A stretch of DNA of 64,000 nucleotides from Opeltia flavorubescens. Its lineage: Eukaryota > Ascomycota > Lecanoromycetes > Teloschistales > Teloschistaceae. Below, piece after piece: positions 23,554 to 34,998 of the stretch. The notes beneath the pieces are model-generated. The model worked only from the letters and a program-made list of their open reading frames with translations, was not told where the DNA came from and did no database searches. A program made the position numbers and the translations under genes. Location of the stretch: the NCBI GenBank assembly GCA_000442125.1, contig KE546972.1, positions 1,448,022 through 1,512,021 on the forward strand, in the 5' to 3' direction. Positions within the stretch are counted from its first letter, which is position 1, and each line of letters starts with the position of its first letter.

Positions 23554-24810
23554 GATGTCTTTTTCTTAGATCTGAGAATTTAAAGTGTAGAACAAAGATG
23601 AATTTACGTACTCAAGATTTGATACATGAAAATTTTTGAACTTGATCAGACCAAAAGCCCGAAGACGTCGTTTATCCAGATTCCCACTTCCAAGAATCGC
23701 TGGCTATGCCATGACGTAAATGATCGGTCCAGATCGGGCATAATAGATTTGTCCCTGCATTTTAAGCCGCACCATTGGCAGGAGAACACCATACGGACAA
23801 CACGCATCATGGTACCAGCTCCCAGGTTAGAGGTGAATACATGGTCGTATCAAAGCGTTCGACCCTCTAAACATCTAACGCCAAGACGTAATGCGTCCTT
23901 CAGCAGCTTCTCATTTCAATTACTGCCCTATGTAGAGCGAGGGCAAGGTACTGTGATAACTCTTTTCCGCGTTCTGTTCTTGTTACTACATAAGTCATTG
24001 CTTCACTATCATTTGAGGAGCTTTCGGTTCGTCAAAGTGAGGATTACGAAGCCAGTTAGTATCGAGATGGATTTCCCCGACTAGCTTGCACTGACGAGGG
24101 TCGACTCATGTAAGTCTACCAGTCGTGTTACATGCGTGTAATAGGCTTCCTGATTGGGCTTTTGCGGGCTATGGAGAATGCACTTTTGAAATTCCCTCAA
24201 TGCGTTGAATCTCGATGTTTTGCGATCTCAACTGAAAACTTAAGCCAGATGAAGCCGAAATGCTGGTTTTCTCTGGTAAAGAGGACGCCAAGCGGACTGT
24301 CAACCACTGGTATCCGAAAACCCTCGCATTCTCGAGCTGGTTTCTTCATAGCTTTACTCAATATGAGTATTCTATTTCCCAAATGGTCAAAGTCCCATTG
24401 GGAACTATACGCCTATCTCAATTGCCGTTTTGATAGTTGGAAACCAATCAAAAGGCCTCCTGCTCCCTCTGGTGCTCCGCGAGGTTCCATGTGGATTCCC
24501 ATTATGCTCTCATCAAATTTTATCAATCGTTCTCAATTGCATATTCCGAGTAGTTCTCCAGTCCTCTTAAAAACTCCATCCATCTATCTTCTTGACATCC
24601 GTAATAATCTCAAGCCTCTGTTATCGATGCTGAAGACTTCAACTTGTGACAAGTGCTTTTAAAGCTCTCCAACCCACCTCGTTGCCCCAAGAGACACCCA
24701 TTTATTCTTCTTTGTACAGTTACACCCGAAGTCACTCATACCTCCCATCCATCCCATCACCCACTCCACGAAACATCTCTCGTCTCATCCCCCCCCAAAA
24801 TCCTCCAACA
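23554..24810. other. 1.26-kb divergent intergenic region
   Basis: This lies between a minus-strand and a plus-strand gene, so two promoters are expected. Two plus-strand ORFs (23626-24084 and 24132-24662) exceed 150 codons. Both have scattered composition, no recognisable domain, and no splice sites linking them to known genes, so I treat them as chance. The final 100 bp before 24811 are rich in C and T, as is common upstream of fungal start codons. Confidence 0.45.
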
Positions 24811-25696
24811 ATGTCCTGCCCCATGACCTCAGCAATCGACTCCCTCTGCCAAACCGCCCCCCACATAATCCTCTTCGAACCCCCATCGCAACCCCACTAC
24901 TCCCGCAAAGATCTCTACAAGAAAATGCTCGCCTCCGAACGCCGCATCCTCGAGCAAAACAGCAAGAAACACACGCACAACGCCCTCCCTTATACCGTTG
25001 CTAAGCGAGCATGTCGCTGGTACAGGCGCTGCTGCACGAAGAACTTGGACCCTGAGGAATGGGAAGCGTTGGAGTTGATGGAAAGTGCGAGGGAGCATGG
25101 GCTTGCGGCGGCTTATAATGTGAATGCTAGTACGGGAAGATTGAAGGAGAAGAAGGGGAAGAAGAATGGGGGGGAGGTGGTGAGGGTTTCGATGGAGACT
25201 GTGGAGATGAAGGAGGGGAGGAAGTGTAGTGTTGTTACTGTTCAGACGAGGGAGGTGGGGTCTGGGGATGATGAGGACGATGGTGATGATGGGATTGCTC
25301 CAGTAGGGCAGGTGAGGAAGGGGAGTATGACTGTTACTGTAAGTTTTGCTTCTTCGGTTCTCGTTTTGATGAGTTTTTGGCTGACTGATGAATTAGACTA
25401 CCACTATCATCCCTCCCTCCTCGTCTGCCTCTTCTACCTCTACAAGCACATCTGAAGCCTCTACCCTACCGACTTCTGTACGTTCGTCTACCGATACGAT
25501 GAGGTACTACGGCAGGCCTTCTTTGACCCTTAGCATCGACAGCTGCGAGGAGTGTCATCAGGTGGATACTGCGGAGGAGCGCAAGGGGCTGCTTGTTAAG
25601 TGGGCCCATGTTGAGGGTGAGCAGATGGAAATGCCCGGGAGAAAATGGTGGACGAGGCTGTCGTTGAGGAGGGGACCGAGTTTTAGGGGCTTGTAG
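24811..25696 (+). CDS. Hypothetical protein, two exons
   Basis: This 275-residue protein was not recognised. The exons are 24811-25338 and 25397-25696, joined by a clean intron (GTAAGT...TTAG, 58 nt) at MTVT|TTTIIPP. The start at 24811 follows a C-rich leader and the string CCAACAATG. An in-frame ATG at 24646 is less likely. The N-terminal half is mildly basic and Cys-containing (KRACRWYRRCCTKN). A Lys/Gly-rich stretch, an acidic run (GDDEDDGDD) and a Ser/Thr-rich segment follow. The end is basic (KWWTRLSLRRGPSFRGL). Each exon switches from strongly C-rich to strongly G-rich: 24841-24900 has 32 C and 4 G, and 25141-25200 has 30 G and 2 C by hand count. The function is unknown; a regulatory or cytoskeletal role cannot be told apart. 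Confidence 0.7.
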
Positions 25697-26026
25697 TAGT
25701 GGCTGTGGATGGTTGAGCTGGCATTGGGAAGGCGTAACTGCTTCGTCTGGTTTTGGCGCATTTGGCGTAGATAAGTTGTTATGATCGCATGGAATAGAGT
25801 GCTCAGCTATGTTTCCCAATAGAGAAGACACTTATCAGTGATGTCGAGGTAGTGGCCTTGTGTTGCTTGAGATGATACGTATCATGGAAATGCTTGCGCA
25901 CTGGCTTGCTCGTCAAATAAGGTAAAGGCTCTTGTGCTATACCGAAACCCCGAGACCCATGGGAATACTATGTATAAAGCCATCCGATGCGTAGTCGTCA
26001 CATCATACCTCATCTTACATCCCCAC
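25697..26026. other. Intergenic between convergent genes
   Basis: A 0.33-kb convergent spacer that would carry the 3' untranslated regions of the hypothetical gene at 24811 and the nitronate monooxygenase gene. Nothing else was recognised. Confidence 0.6.
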
Positions 26027-27292
26027 CTACAGCTTACTCTCCCTCACAACCATACTCTTTCCTCTCCCTAACCACGCCACCGCCTCTGAGACCATCTCAT
26101 CCACAATCGCTTTCGCGCTCTTCCTCTCATTCACTACCGCCGCGGCTTTACCCATCAAGAATGGTCGCGCATTATCCATCGTCTCGTCGTCGATATCATC
26201 GCCCATGGTCTCGAAGTCATGTTCTACTGGGATGACGCCTTTGCCTGTGAGCTCTTTGATCTCGGACGCACGGTTCTCCTCCCAGTTGACGATGTAGGGA
26301 TTAGTGCGGACACGTAGAGGACGACCCTTTTTGTGATAGTGTCAGCATGAACCCATATTGATGAAAACATGGAGTGTGAACGAGGGAACTCACGGTGAAT
26401 ATTATGGTGCGAACGTTGTCGTCGAACCCAGCTGTTCGAACTGCCTCCTGATGCGCCTTTGGTGCCCCAGCCTCCTCACTCAGCACAAACCTCGTCCCAA
26501 TCCACACGGCACTCGCTCCTAACATTAAAGATGCCGCTAAGCTCTGTCCGTTATAAAGTCCACCTGCCGCAACGACCTGAACTTGGTCTCCGGTCATGGG
26601 ACTCTTCTTCCCCTTTACCATCGCCGCAACAGCAGGTATGAGGACGGTGGTTGGCACATCGCCTGTGTGTCCTCCACCTTCACCGCCTTGAGCGCAGATG
26701 ATATCGACGCCGACATCTAGGCATTTCTGTACGTGCTTTGGGTGCCCGATCATGTTCATGTAAAGGACACCGGCTTTGTGGAGGCGTTGTACGACGGATA
26801 CTGGAGGAACGCCGACAGCGGAGACGAAGAGTTTGGCACCGGAGTCGATTATGATGGAGACTAAGTCATCAAGTTTGCCTTTTGTGTAGTCGTAGCTACG
26901 GAGAGAGAAAACAGGTCAATTATTGCGAATTCCAAAGTGAGGAGCGGGCATTGGGTAGTAGGTACTTTGTCTTTCTAGCATTTCCTCCTACTTGAGGGAT
27001 CAGAAGATCCACTCCAAATGGCGCGTTCTTGTCTTTCAAAAAGCCTTTCAGCTCGGCGATCTGTTCCCGCAGCATGTCTGGTGTGTAGCCCACGCCGCCA
27101 ATGACACCGAGGCCACCAGCATTTGTAACAGCAGCAGCGAGCTTAGGACCGGCGGCAACGTTCATGCCGGCGAGCATTATGGGGTGCTTTATTTTCAGAA
27201 GGTCGGTCACCGTCGTTTTGATCTGTTCTGGGGGGTGATATTAGCAATGGGATTATTGTAAAAGCGTAAAGAAGCATACGTGGGGAGGCCAT
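26027..27292 (-). CDS. Nitronate monooxygenase (2-nitropropane dioxygenase family)
   Basis: This FMN-dependent enzyme oxidises alkyl nitronates such as propionate-3-nitronate and so detoxifies nitro compounds. It is a TIM-barrel protein of family PF03060. There are four exons: a 13-nt first exon (27280-27292, MASP), then breaks after ARKT (about 26965) and after TIIFT (about 26394). Family motifs seen are KIKHPIMLAGMNVAAGPKLA, NAGGLGVIGG, GGEGGGHTGD with the predicted catalytic His, and AAGGLYNGQSLAASLMLGAS followed by GTRF for FMN phosphate binding. The C-terminus ends SMVVRESKL, a possible type 1 peroxisomal signal (SKL), which fits peroxisomal or oxidative detoxification. The sequence after RTIIFTGRPLRV is the usual family tail. 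The gene looks intact. Confidence 0.93.
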
Positions 27293-29272
27293 GATGGGCG
27301 ATTGCCGTTGGTTGTGAGGACAGATATGTAGGATTTGAGTAGTAGACGGTATTGAAGAAGCGTAGAGTGATGCGTCGGGGGAAAAGATGGGGGAAAAGAA
27401 AGACGTTGAGGTAGCAGGGAAATATTACTCCATGTCAAGCATGTGGAGTAGCACATCTCGACGTGACCAAACATTTGCCGAGGTACTTTCCTTATTAGGC
27501 AATGACCGACGGCCGTAGCGAGTATCCTATCCCTGGCTTTCTATCACATTAGAGTCTGCTTTGCTCACTTGAAGGAATCGCGATTGCTCAATATATCTTA
27601 ACTGCGTTTTCTGTGTTTTTTTGGTGTTTAATTTATTGTCTCCGATGCTAGGGTATGGCACTGAACTCCGGCAGCTTCATTATCGTATAAGAGGAGAAAG
27701 ACATCCTCGTCTAAATCATTGCTTCATTCCATTTCCGTAGCGTCTAGGATGATACGATTGATGTTCTACGCTTCAGCGTCATTTATTTCATTGATTGATC
27801 CGGGATCCGCTTTCGGCCGCGTTGAGATGAACGGACATATGCACAGCCATTAACAAGATTCTCAATACAATCACGTCCTTCTTTGGCTCTAGATGTCACG
27901 CGCAGAAATTTGCTCTGGAAAGCCAAAGTACCCAAGAGTACCCTTTTTTTATCTCCTTATATTTGGTAAGCAAGGTCGAAACTTGCTGCAAAGCATGCCT
28001 GCAAGAATTTTTTGAGAATATAAATTGAATCAAAAACTCTTCTGCTTCATTTCCTGTTTGGAAATACGACATCTTCGCTCTATTCTCATATACTCTTCTA
28101 ACCCTTGCCTGTGCTGCTTTACCAAGTGAATACCAAATTTGAAACCCAGTTATCATGATCTACTTGATCCTGGCAGTTTTGATTATGTTCCTGTGGTGTT
28201 GCTCCCTGCCATCCCGAGTGACGCCCACGACACCTTCGAGCCCACAGCTTGCTACGGAACCCCCGGCCCAGCTCCTCTCAAATGCGTCAACCATTTCTAC
28301 TACGAACGATACGACGACATTCCCCTCAATGAATCTTTCACTATCAGCAGCTCCTGAATCGACGGCAAGCCTCCTCTGACGCATCGCTCTTCCAAGGATA
28401 TCGTGGTGAGCGCACATGCGACGAATGTACCACGTAGAACAGCATCTAGGACGGCAGCACGTGGTTGAACATATTCTGCTCTCGCTACAAGGAGTTGAAG
28501 AAGAACCTTGATGTCAAACGATATATTCTTCAGCAATCGCAGGGCAAAGGCGGCCACGCAATTGGCTGCCGATTGGGAGCGGAAAAGCAGTGAAATAATC
28601 TGCCAGGAGCATCTTGTATGGCTACCAATACAGCCAGCTACCATACTAAAAAGGAGGTATATAGGACCAGATGAGCACGCTTTACAAGGCTTGAAAAATA
28701 TCCAGTCTCATCATAGTTTTGCCTTTGGGCGACTACCTTTTAGCTTTGCTGTCACAATATAATTATTGATGACATGAATAATTTAAGATCCTTTTCTGGA
28801 TCCTTCGCGATCTAGTGGGGGATATCAGGTTGAGCAAAAAGGTTTCCAATGAATCAAAGTTGTCAAGCTATGACTATATAATGGGTCTGACGTTCCAGCC
28901 ATATACTCGGTATTGCTGGAGATTTATGCCAAGCAATCCCTTGTGTTTTGACTAAGCTTAACAGTGACTTTACTCTTGTTAACATCCTCCCCGATCCTCG
29001 ACATCTCGAACATTCCAAGACTGGATATTGATTTTGCAGGGCAGGCATACAATAATGGCATATTAAGCTCCAATATTTCTCAAGCTTATTTTAGATCGAA
29101 AGGTTAAGCATATGATATGTGTCTTAAGTCTGTTATCTATGCGCCTCTGTGTGGTTGCACCCCGGAGGTAGTTACAATTTTCAATGTCAATGAAGTACGA
29201 CTTTTACTTGGTCGACTGACGCGATAGTAGCATGTTCTACCTCTTTTACCTTTTCCGATGTAGAACGCAAAT
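27293..29272. other. 2-kb divergent intergenic region
   Basis: This region separates nitronate monooxygenase (minus) from FOL1 (plus) and is AT-rich at about 28740-29130. A 74-codon plus-strand ORF at 28155-28379 starts with a hydrophobic stretch (MIYLILAVLIMFLWCC) and continues Thr/Ser/Pro-rich. It could be a small secreted or anchored protein, but nothing else supports it. A 114-codon minus frame at 28300-28644 overlaps it. No repeat structure was found. Confidence 0.45.
28155..28379 (+). CDS. Possible small secreted or anchored Thr/Ser-rich protein
   Basis: This is a 74-codon ORF. Residues 2-16 are hydrophobic, followed by a Cys pair and a 55-residue Thr/Ser/Pro tail with possible N-glycosylation sites (NAS, NDT, NLS). 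It has the shape of a signal-peptide or tail-anchored protein. No homologue is recognised, and a chance ORF is equally possible. Confidence 0.2.
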   Translation: MIYLILAVLIMFLWCCSLPSRVTPTTPSSPQLATEPPAQLLSNASTISTTNDTTTFPSMNLSLSAAPESTASLL

Positions 29273-31817
29273 ATGACGAAGCGTAATCTGCTGCATTCAT
29301 CGTTGTTTCTTCCCTTCAAGGGCTTCCATCGTGTCTCGGCATCTACAACATGCTACAGACGTAAGAGCTCATGGTATGAGCCGCTAACCGGGATGTTAAG
29401 CAGAGTATACAATATTGATTCAAAGCGACATTCTGTACCCCGCTACCATCCGTAAGTGTCACAGCTCGAGAAATTCTTTAGAGAAGCTCATGTGCTTTAT
29501 TTAGATCGATGAGAACAGACATCTCTACCATCAGGCTCAACATTAGTCTCATTCCCTCACTTAATGTAGCATATCCCTTCGACAATTTCACCATCGATCA
29601 ACAGGCTCTCTACATTATGCAAGATGCGTGTCATAACCATACCACGACCCTAGATTTGGCAAGCGTAATCTCGAAGAATATCTTAGGCACTGTGCCAGGC
29701 GCGATTCAAATCGATACAGATGTGACATTCCCGCTCTCTGTGAGTTCTAAGTACGCCGAATCTGGCTTACAGCTGTCCCGTTTGGGAATGCTGGCCAGGA
29801 GGCCTACCCTTATGCTTGACTTACCACCAGATACTATGTTAGCAATTACCTCTACGGATTGGGATTTAAAAATCTGTGTAGATGGTCAAGCTGCTCAGCA
29901 ATATCAGGTCAAGTTTGACGCCGAATGGATGTTAAACACGGGAAGTGATGATTGTGGTACTCGAGCACGAAGGTACGACGGCCACGTACTCAACGGTCCC
30001 GAACAAACCATTCCATATTTGTCTATTCATCAAGAAGTGGCGAAATTTATAGAAAGTAAGCCCCATGTCAGTTTCGATACAATGGTATTCGAAGCTTCTC
30101 AAATAGCACTCAAGGCTTACGAAAGCCGCAATGGGTCTCATCTCCCAATGTTATTCCGGACAAGGGTGTCGGATACTGGGTCAGAAAAACCCGCTAGAGG
30201 GAAAACGTATAAGTTGAGGAAATCATGGATTCTCACCTCTGAGTCCTATCATAAAATCCAGCGTGCTCGAAGGGATCAAAATCCAAGCTACGGAAGTCAT
30301 CAAGTACTAGTTGCGCTGGGGAGCAACGTTGGGGATCGGATTGGGACGATAGAACAGGCTTGCACAGAGATGGACAAGAGAGGTCTCAAGGTTCTGAAGA
30401 CTAGCTCACTTTATGAGACCGCACCAATGTACAAGACCGATCAGCCTTCTTTCATGAACGGAATCTGCCAGGTTCGTCAAGACTAGTTCAGGTAGCCATG
30501 ACCAAATCCCTCAGTTGACAAAATTTTCTAGGTTCAGACGACTCTGGCGCCACTTGAATTATTGGATCGATTGAAGAATATCGAAAATCTGCTTGGCCGA
30601 GTGAAGACTGTTGAGAACGGACCTCGGACAATAGACCTGGACATACTCTTATATGGGAACGAAACTTTCGACCATGACCGGCTAAAAATACCTCATCCTA
30701 AGATATCTGAGCGCGACTTTGTACTAAGACCCCTTTGCGAGTATGTTATCCACAACCCCTGAGCTTTTAGCATTAGCTCACTACCTCAAGCATCGCTCCG
30801 CACTCTTTTCTTCCGCAGCCCAATATACTCCTCGACTTTTCAACCCAGCTCTCCTGGCTGTCTCCTAACACCACCTCACTCTCCCCCCAGACTCCACTCA
30901 CCCGCTTCCATTCCCCTTCCATCTCTCATTCAACCACGTCTTCAGAATCTTCTCCCGGTCCCCTCCTCAGCTCCACAGCCCCTAACCGCAAAACCCACCT
31001 CATGGCCATCCTGAACCTCACACCCGATTCATTTTCCTCCGACGGCCTTCACAATCCAACCTTTACTCCCGACTCCCTCCTCCCCACCCTCTCCTCTCTC
31101 CTCACTCACTCAGTCCCCATCCTCGACATCGGCGGACAATCCACCCGCCCACACGCCACCCCCCTCTCCGCCCCCGAAGAACTCGCCCGCGTCCTCCCCA
31201 CAATCAAATACATCCGTTCCCTCCCTCAATTCAAACCCCTCCTCCTCTCAATAGACACCTACCACGCCTCCGTCGCCCGCACCTGCATCGAAGCCGGCGC
31301 AGATATCGTCAACGACGTCTCCGCCGGACAAATGGATAAGGACATGCTCCCCACAATCGCAGACTTGGGATGCACATACATAATGATGCATATGCGCGGC
31401 ACACCTGAAACCATGCACACTTTAACCTCCTACCCAGACGGTATCATCAACGGCATCGCCTCCGAACTCAACACCCGCGTGCAAGAAGCCATGGCAAATG
31501 GGATCCGTCGTTGGCGTATTATCCTTGACCCAGGCATCGGCTTCGCAAAGACAGGAGAGCAGAATCTAGAGGTTTTGAGAAGATTGGGGGAACTGAGGGA
31601 GGTGGAGGGGTTGAAGGGATTACCGTGGTGCGTGGGGGTTAGTCGGAAGGGGTTTGTGGGAAAAGTTACGGGGGCGGAGGGGATGGGAGAGAGGGTCTGG
31701 GGGACGGCGGGGGCGGTGAGTGCTTGTGTGGCTGGGGGGGCGGATGTAGTCAGGGTGCATGATTGGGAGGAGATGGGGAAGGTGGTGAGGATGGGGGAGG
31801 CGGTTTGGAGGAGTTGA
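29273..31817 (+). CDS. FOL1: Trifunctional folate synthesis protein FOL1 (DHNA/HPPK/DHPS)
   Basis: This makes dihydropteroate in folate biosynthesis, in fungi probably at mitochondria. The exons are 29273-29451, 29505-30471, 30532-30740 and 30791-31817; phases agree and give 793 residues. The start MTKRNLLHSSLFLPFKGFHR is basic and hydroxylated, like a presequence. Residues about 60-385 occupy the place of the tandem dihydroneopterin aldolase domains, but I see no clear aldolase motif, so this part is unusually diverged. HPPK is clear: QVLVALGSNVGDR, SLYETAPMYKTDQP, and GPRTIDLDILLYG. DHPS is clear: MAILNLTPDSFSSDG, DIGGQSTRP, DPGIGFAKTGEQN, and GVSRKGFVG with a closing ADVVRVHDW. Exon 4 flips from C-rich (31081-31200: 68 C, 14 G) to G-rich (31621-31740: 69 G, 12 C). 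Confidence 0.93.
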
Positions 31818-32332
31818 TGGTGAGGTTGTGGTGGGCTTTCGGATTTCGGTTTTATCTCTATGGTTGGCGTCGTGGGACATGAAAAGGCATTTGGGAGAGT
31901 TTTATTGTTTTGCTATGATGGCTTTTCGATTTGGAATATGGTCTTGTCATGTTGGTATTATATGGACTGGAAAGGTATTCAGGGATTGGCTTGGTTTGGT
32001 ATCTAAGAAGGCATCGGTATAATGGGACTAAGAACGCAAAAAAGGGGTATTGATTTATTACCAGAAGAGGAGGACTCATATTAGATACCCAGCGGGCATT
32101 GAGCTCAAAAGCATAGCTAGCAACGAATCTCGGTTTGTCAGAATCAGGTCCTCGATATAGTTTCTCCTCTATCATCTATCCATGTTTCCTACTACGATCA
32201 AAATCTGCTTTCATACCAGCCATGCATGCTCTAAAGAAACTTCATGCAGCACCTCGATCTTTCATTTCACATCCTCAGCTTGCTAATTCCCCATCAACGT
32301 TCACCCAATCTCCTACCCCTGTGACGAAAACC
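31818..32332. other. Convergent intergenic region FOL1-GLO3
   Basis: A 0.5-kb spacer where FOL1 (plus) and the ArfGAP gene (minus) converge; it would hold both 3' untranslated regions. Nothing coding was recognised. Confidence 0.6.
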
Positions 32333-34051
32333 CTAACCATTCAAATAGCTCCTTATAGCCCCTAAATAACAACGTCAGCAACCCTAAATCCAAATCCCCA
32401 CTAACCGGTAAAAAAAAAAAACCAAAAAAAACACTCACCTTGCAACTTCACCGCCCCCTCCCCCGCCACACTAATAAGATTCTCCAAATCATCCCCCGCC
32501 GTATTCCCAAATTTCCTCACGAAATCCCTCGCCGCGCTCTCCAAATCCCCATAATTCCCATACTCGTCCGCCTGAGGCAGATCATCTTCCGGTCTGCCGA
32601 AATACGCATTGCTGGAGATGGAAGAGGCGCCTTCGAAGCCCTGGAGGCGGCTTTTGGCTTCGGCGGCTGCGGAGGGATCGAAGTTGTTGCGGCCGAAGAA
32701 TTCGTCGGAGGAGATGCCTTTTTGGGCGCCGAATTTTTGGCGGGCGTATTGTTCGGAGTCGTCTGTGTGCAAGGGTCAATTTTGGTCATCCTGCAGGATT
32801 CGGTCAAGCTTGTATTGGAAAGGGGGTTTGAATACCTTCTGTGGCCGCTCTGCTTGTGCCGACGGAGCCAAAGCCCATCTTCTTCGGTGCAGCTGCTGCG
32901 GGTTTCTTCGCACCCACTTGTCCGAAGCCTAGCCGTCCCATGCCCATTCCTAGTCTTTCCATTTCACCGGAAGTCCGTTCTCGTGACTTAGCTGCGGCGG
33001 AGGTAGGACTCAAGGGGGTTGGAGCGGCGACTTTCGTCTTGTCTGTGACACTGACTGTTCGCGGCTTCGACGCCGCAGCAGCTTCCGCTTCCGCTTCAGG
33101 ATCGTAACCAAGCTTCGCTATCCGCTCAGCTTCTTCCTTTGCCTTTTTCTCCGCAGCTTCGAAGTCTATCTCTTCGCCGCCGCCGATTTTCTTTGCCCCC
33201 AGTTTTTGAGTTTTCTTTGCTCCGAGGACATTCGATTTCTTGGGTCCGCCCGCTGTTGCGAATTTGCGAATCGCGGAGGAGGAGATGGCACGAGAAGTGG
33301 TGGGTGCAGATTGTGGAGCTTCTTCCGCATTTATGAGAGGTGATTTTGGCCTTATAAGACCGTTGCCGTTAGCGTTGGGGTTAAGGAAAGGTGATGCTGT
33401 TCGGCTGCCCGCTGGGGGCGTTTGTGTCCTTGAGGGAGGATTGCTGGGTCTCTTGATGGAGGGCTTGTCCCATGAAGAGAAAAAGTCGTCTTCACCAGGT
33501 GGTGTATCAGTTCCTTCGGCAGGGGTGGAAGCAACGACGTCGGTAATGACCACTTCTTCTGGATACTCCTTGACGTCTGCTGCAACCCTCCTCTTGAGCT
33601 CATCCTTGTATTTGGTAGCGGCGTTTGAAGTGTATTTAGTCTTGGGGTCTTTGCTAGCAAGTGCTGCAGTGCCGCCGTGCGATTGGAAATATTTGGTAGC
33701 GGATTCGTTTCCCCCCACTTTCATTAATCGTAATTGGTCCCATTGCCATTCTGTGAAGAGTTGTCAGAGCCTGCTGTACTTTAACGATTGAGAACCATAC
33801 GATCAAGATTGGTGGATCGAACAAAGGAGATGTGTACCCCCAAATTTCGATGATTCGAGGAGCAATCCAAGCAGAGATATATGCCGAACGGTACCGACGA
33901 CCATGTAGGGTTTTTGGAGCCGCAGTCAAAGCAAACCTGAGTGGTCAGTGATATTGATATAATTGAAAAGGATGACACCCACTTTGTTCGCTGGCTTGGT
34001 CTTGAGCTTCTCGAATATCTTTTGCGACTGGGCCTTTGATGCTAATGCCAT
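32333..34051 (-). CDS. GLO3: ArfGAP zinc-finger protein Glo3
   Basis: Glo3 activates GTP hydrolysis on Arf1 and acts on COPI vesicles in Golgi-to-ER transport. The exons are 33983-34051, 33801-33936, 32836-33750, 32439-32762 and 32333-32361, with consistent phases, giving 490 residues. The ArfGAP zinc finger has [13 protein letters not shown] and [16 protein letters not shown], with the arginine finger region [11 protein letters not shown], followed by [13 protein letters not shown]. The middle is Ser/Pro-rich with several GAKK repeats (about 250-270). The C-terminal Glo3 motif region contains SDEFFGRN and SNAYFGR, and the protein ends in GAIRSYLNG. The last intron (32362-32438) has a long polypyrimidine tract on the sense strand. 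Exon 4 alone runs C-rich to G-rich. Start codon and all junctions are well supported. Confidence 0.95.
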
Positions 34052-34304
34052 TGCGGCCCAGTTGCGTTCATAACACTTCAGAGAGACGTCTTCTTGAGGT
34101 TTAATTCAGTACCTGGAGCTAAAGTTCGTGTCGAGTTTCATGCAATGCGCAGGTAGGAGTGTAATCGATATTGGTAGGGGGCTTTCACTGGGGAGAAGTG
34201 GCCGATTCGTCCCAATAATCAGCAGCTTAGTAAGCAGGTCTCCGTGATACCGACTTCAACGTCGAAGCTCCTTCCTTACTCGCCATCCATCGCAACAACT
34301 TAAG

Positions 34305-34998
34305 ATGCCGTCTCCCACAGCCAGAAGGCTAGCGTACCGAGGGTATGTCAAAGCCTATCCTATTGTCTTGCAACATAGACCGTTTGCACCAAAGGGAAAC
34401 CCAATGGATTGAAAGCTTTCTTCATTCGCTCCCTAATGGATCCACCTGATCCCATAGCTAACCTTTTACCTGCTATCACAGCTGGCCAATATATCGCGAG
34501 AACCGTGTCCCGTACTACCAAAAGCTTTATCAAAATGAACCAGGTCGCATATGGAGCAAGGTTCGTCTTTTTCACCCGCTGCCTCAATTGGGAATACTCA
34601 AGACTTCCTCAATCATGGCACAAGACTAAGTTCAGGCACTTTAGACACCACGGGCAAAATACTTCCTCATCCCCTACTGGATCAGTCTTTGGACTTGCTT
34701 CGGCGGTAGGCTTGAGTTCTACTCCGATGATTCTTGTTGGCATGCTGATAATTGATAGGATCGATGTATATGATGGTTCGCGCTATATTGGTAGGCCGCC
34801 TCGTCTTTTACCAAAACTGTCTTTCATTTGCTAGCTACTTAGCTTCCGATGCATATACCTTTTTCCCCTATCAATTCATTCAACATCCGGGCCTACACAT
34901 ATGTTGGGATTTGGGCAGTGGAAGAGGAAAGATACAGCCATTGGCTACATCGCTGACACGAATACTAGGGTCACAAGACATGGTTTGGGGATGATTAG
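34305..34998 (+). CDS. COX7: Cytochrome c oxidase subunit 7 (five small exons)
   Basis: This is a small single-pass subunit of mitochondrial complex IV. No single frame spans it. The exons are 34305-34342, 34482-34560, 34645-34705, 34759-34790 and 34969-34998; all splice sites are GT-AG, phases agree throughout, and the product is 79 residues. The conserved core reads VPYYQKLYQNEPGRIWSK, then TPRAKYFLIPYW, a membrane segment ending GGSMYMMVRAIL, and a tail GHKTWFGDD. It lines up by eye with yeast Cox7 as I recall it (QK-L/I-F/Y-Q, W, PR, YLYP or FLIP, and a final I-x-G-x-K). The N-terminus is short and basic (MPSPTARRLAYRG). It lies 253 bp from the divergent GLO3 start, so they probably share a promoter region. 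Confidence 0.85.

Noticed and set aside
23626-24084. 153-codon plus-strand ORF
   Set aside because: Same reasons; lies in a divergent promoter region.
24132-24662. 177-codon plus-strand ORF
   Set aside because: No domain, poor composition, no leader and no splice partners; probably chance.
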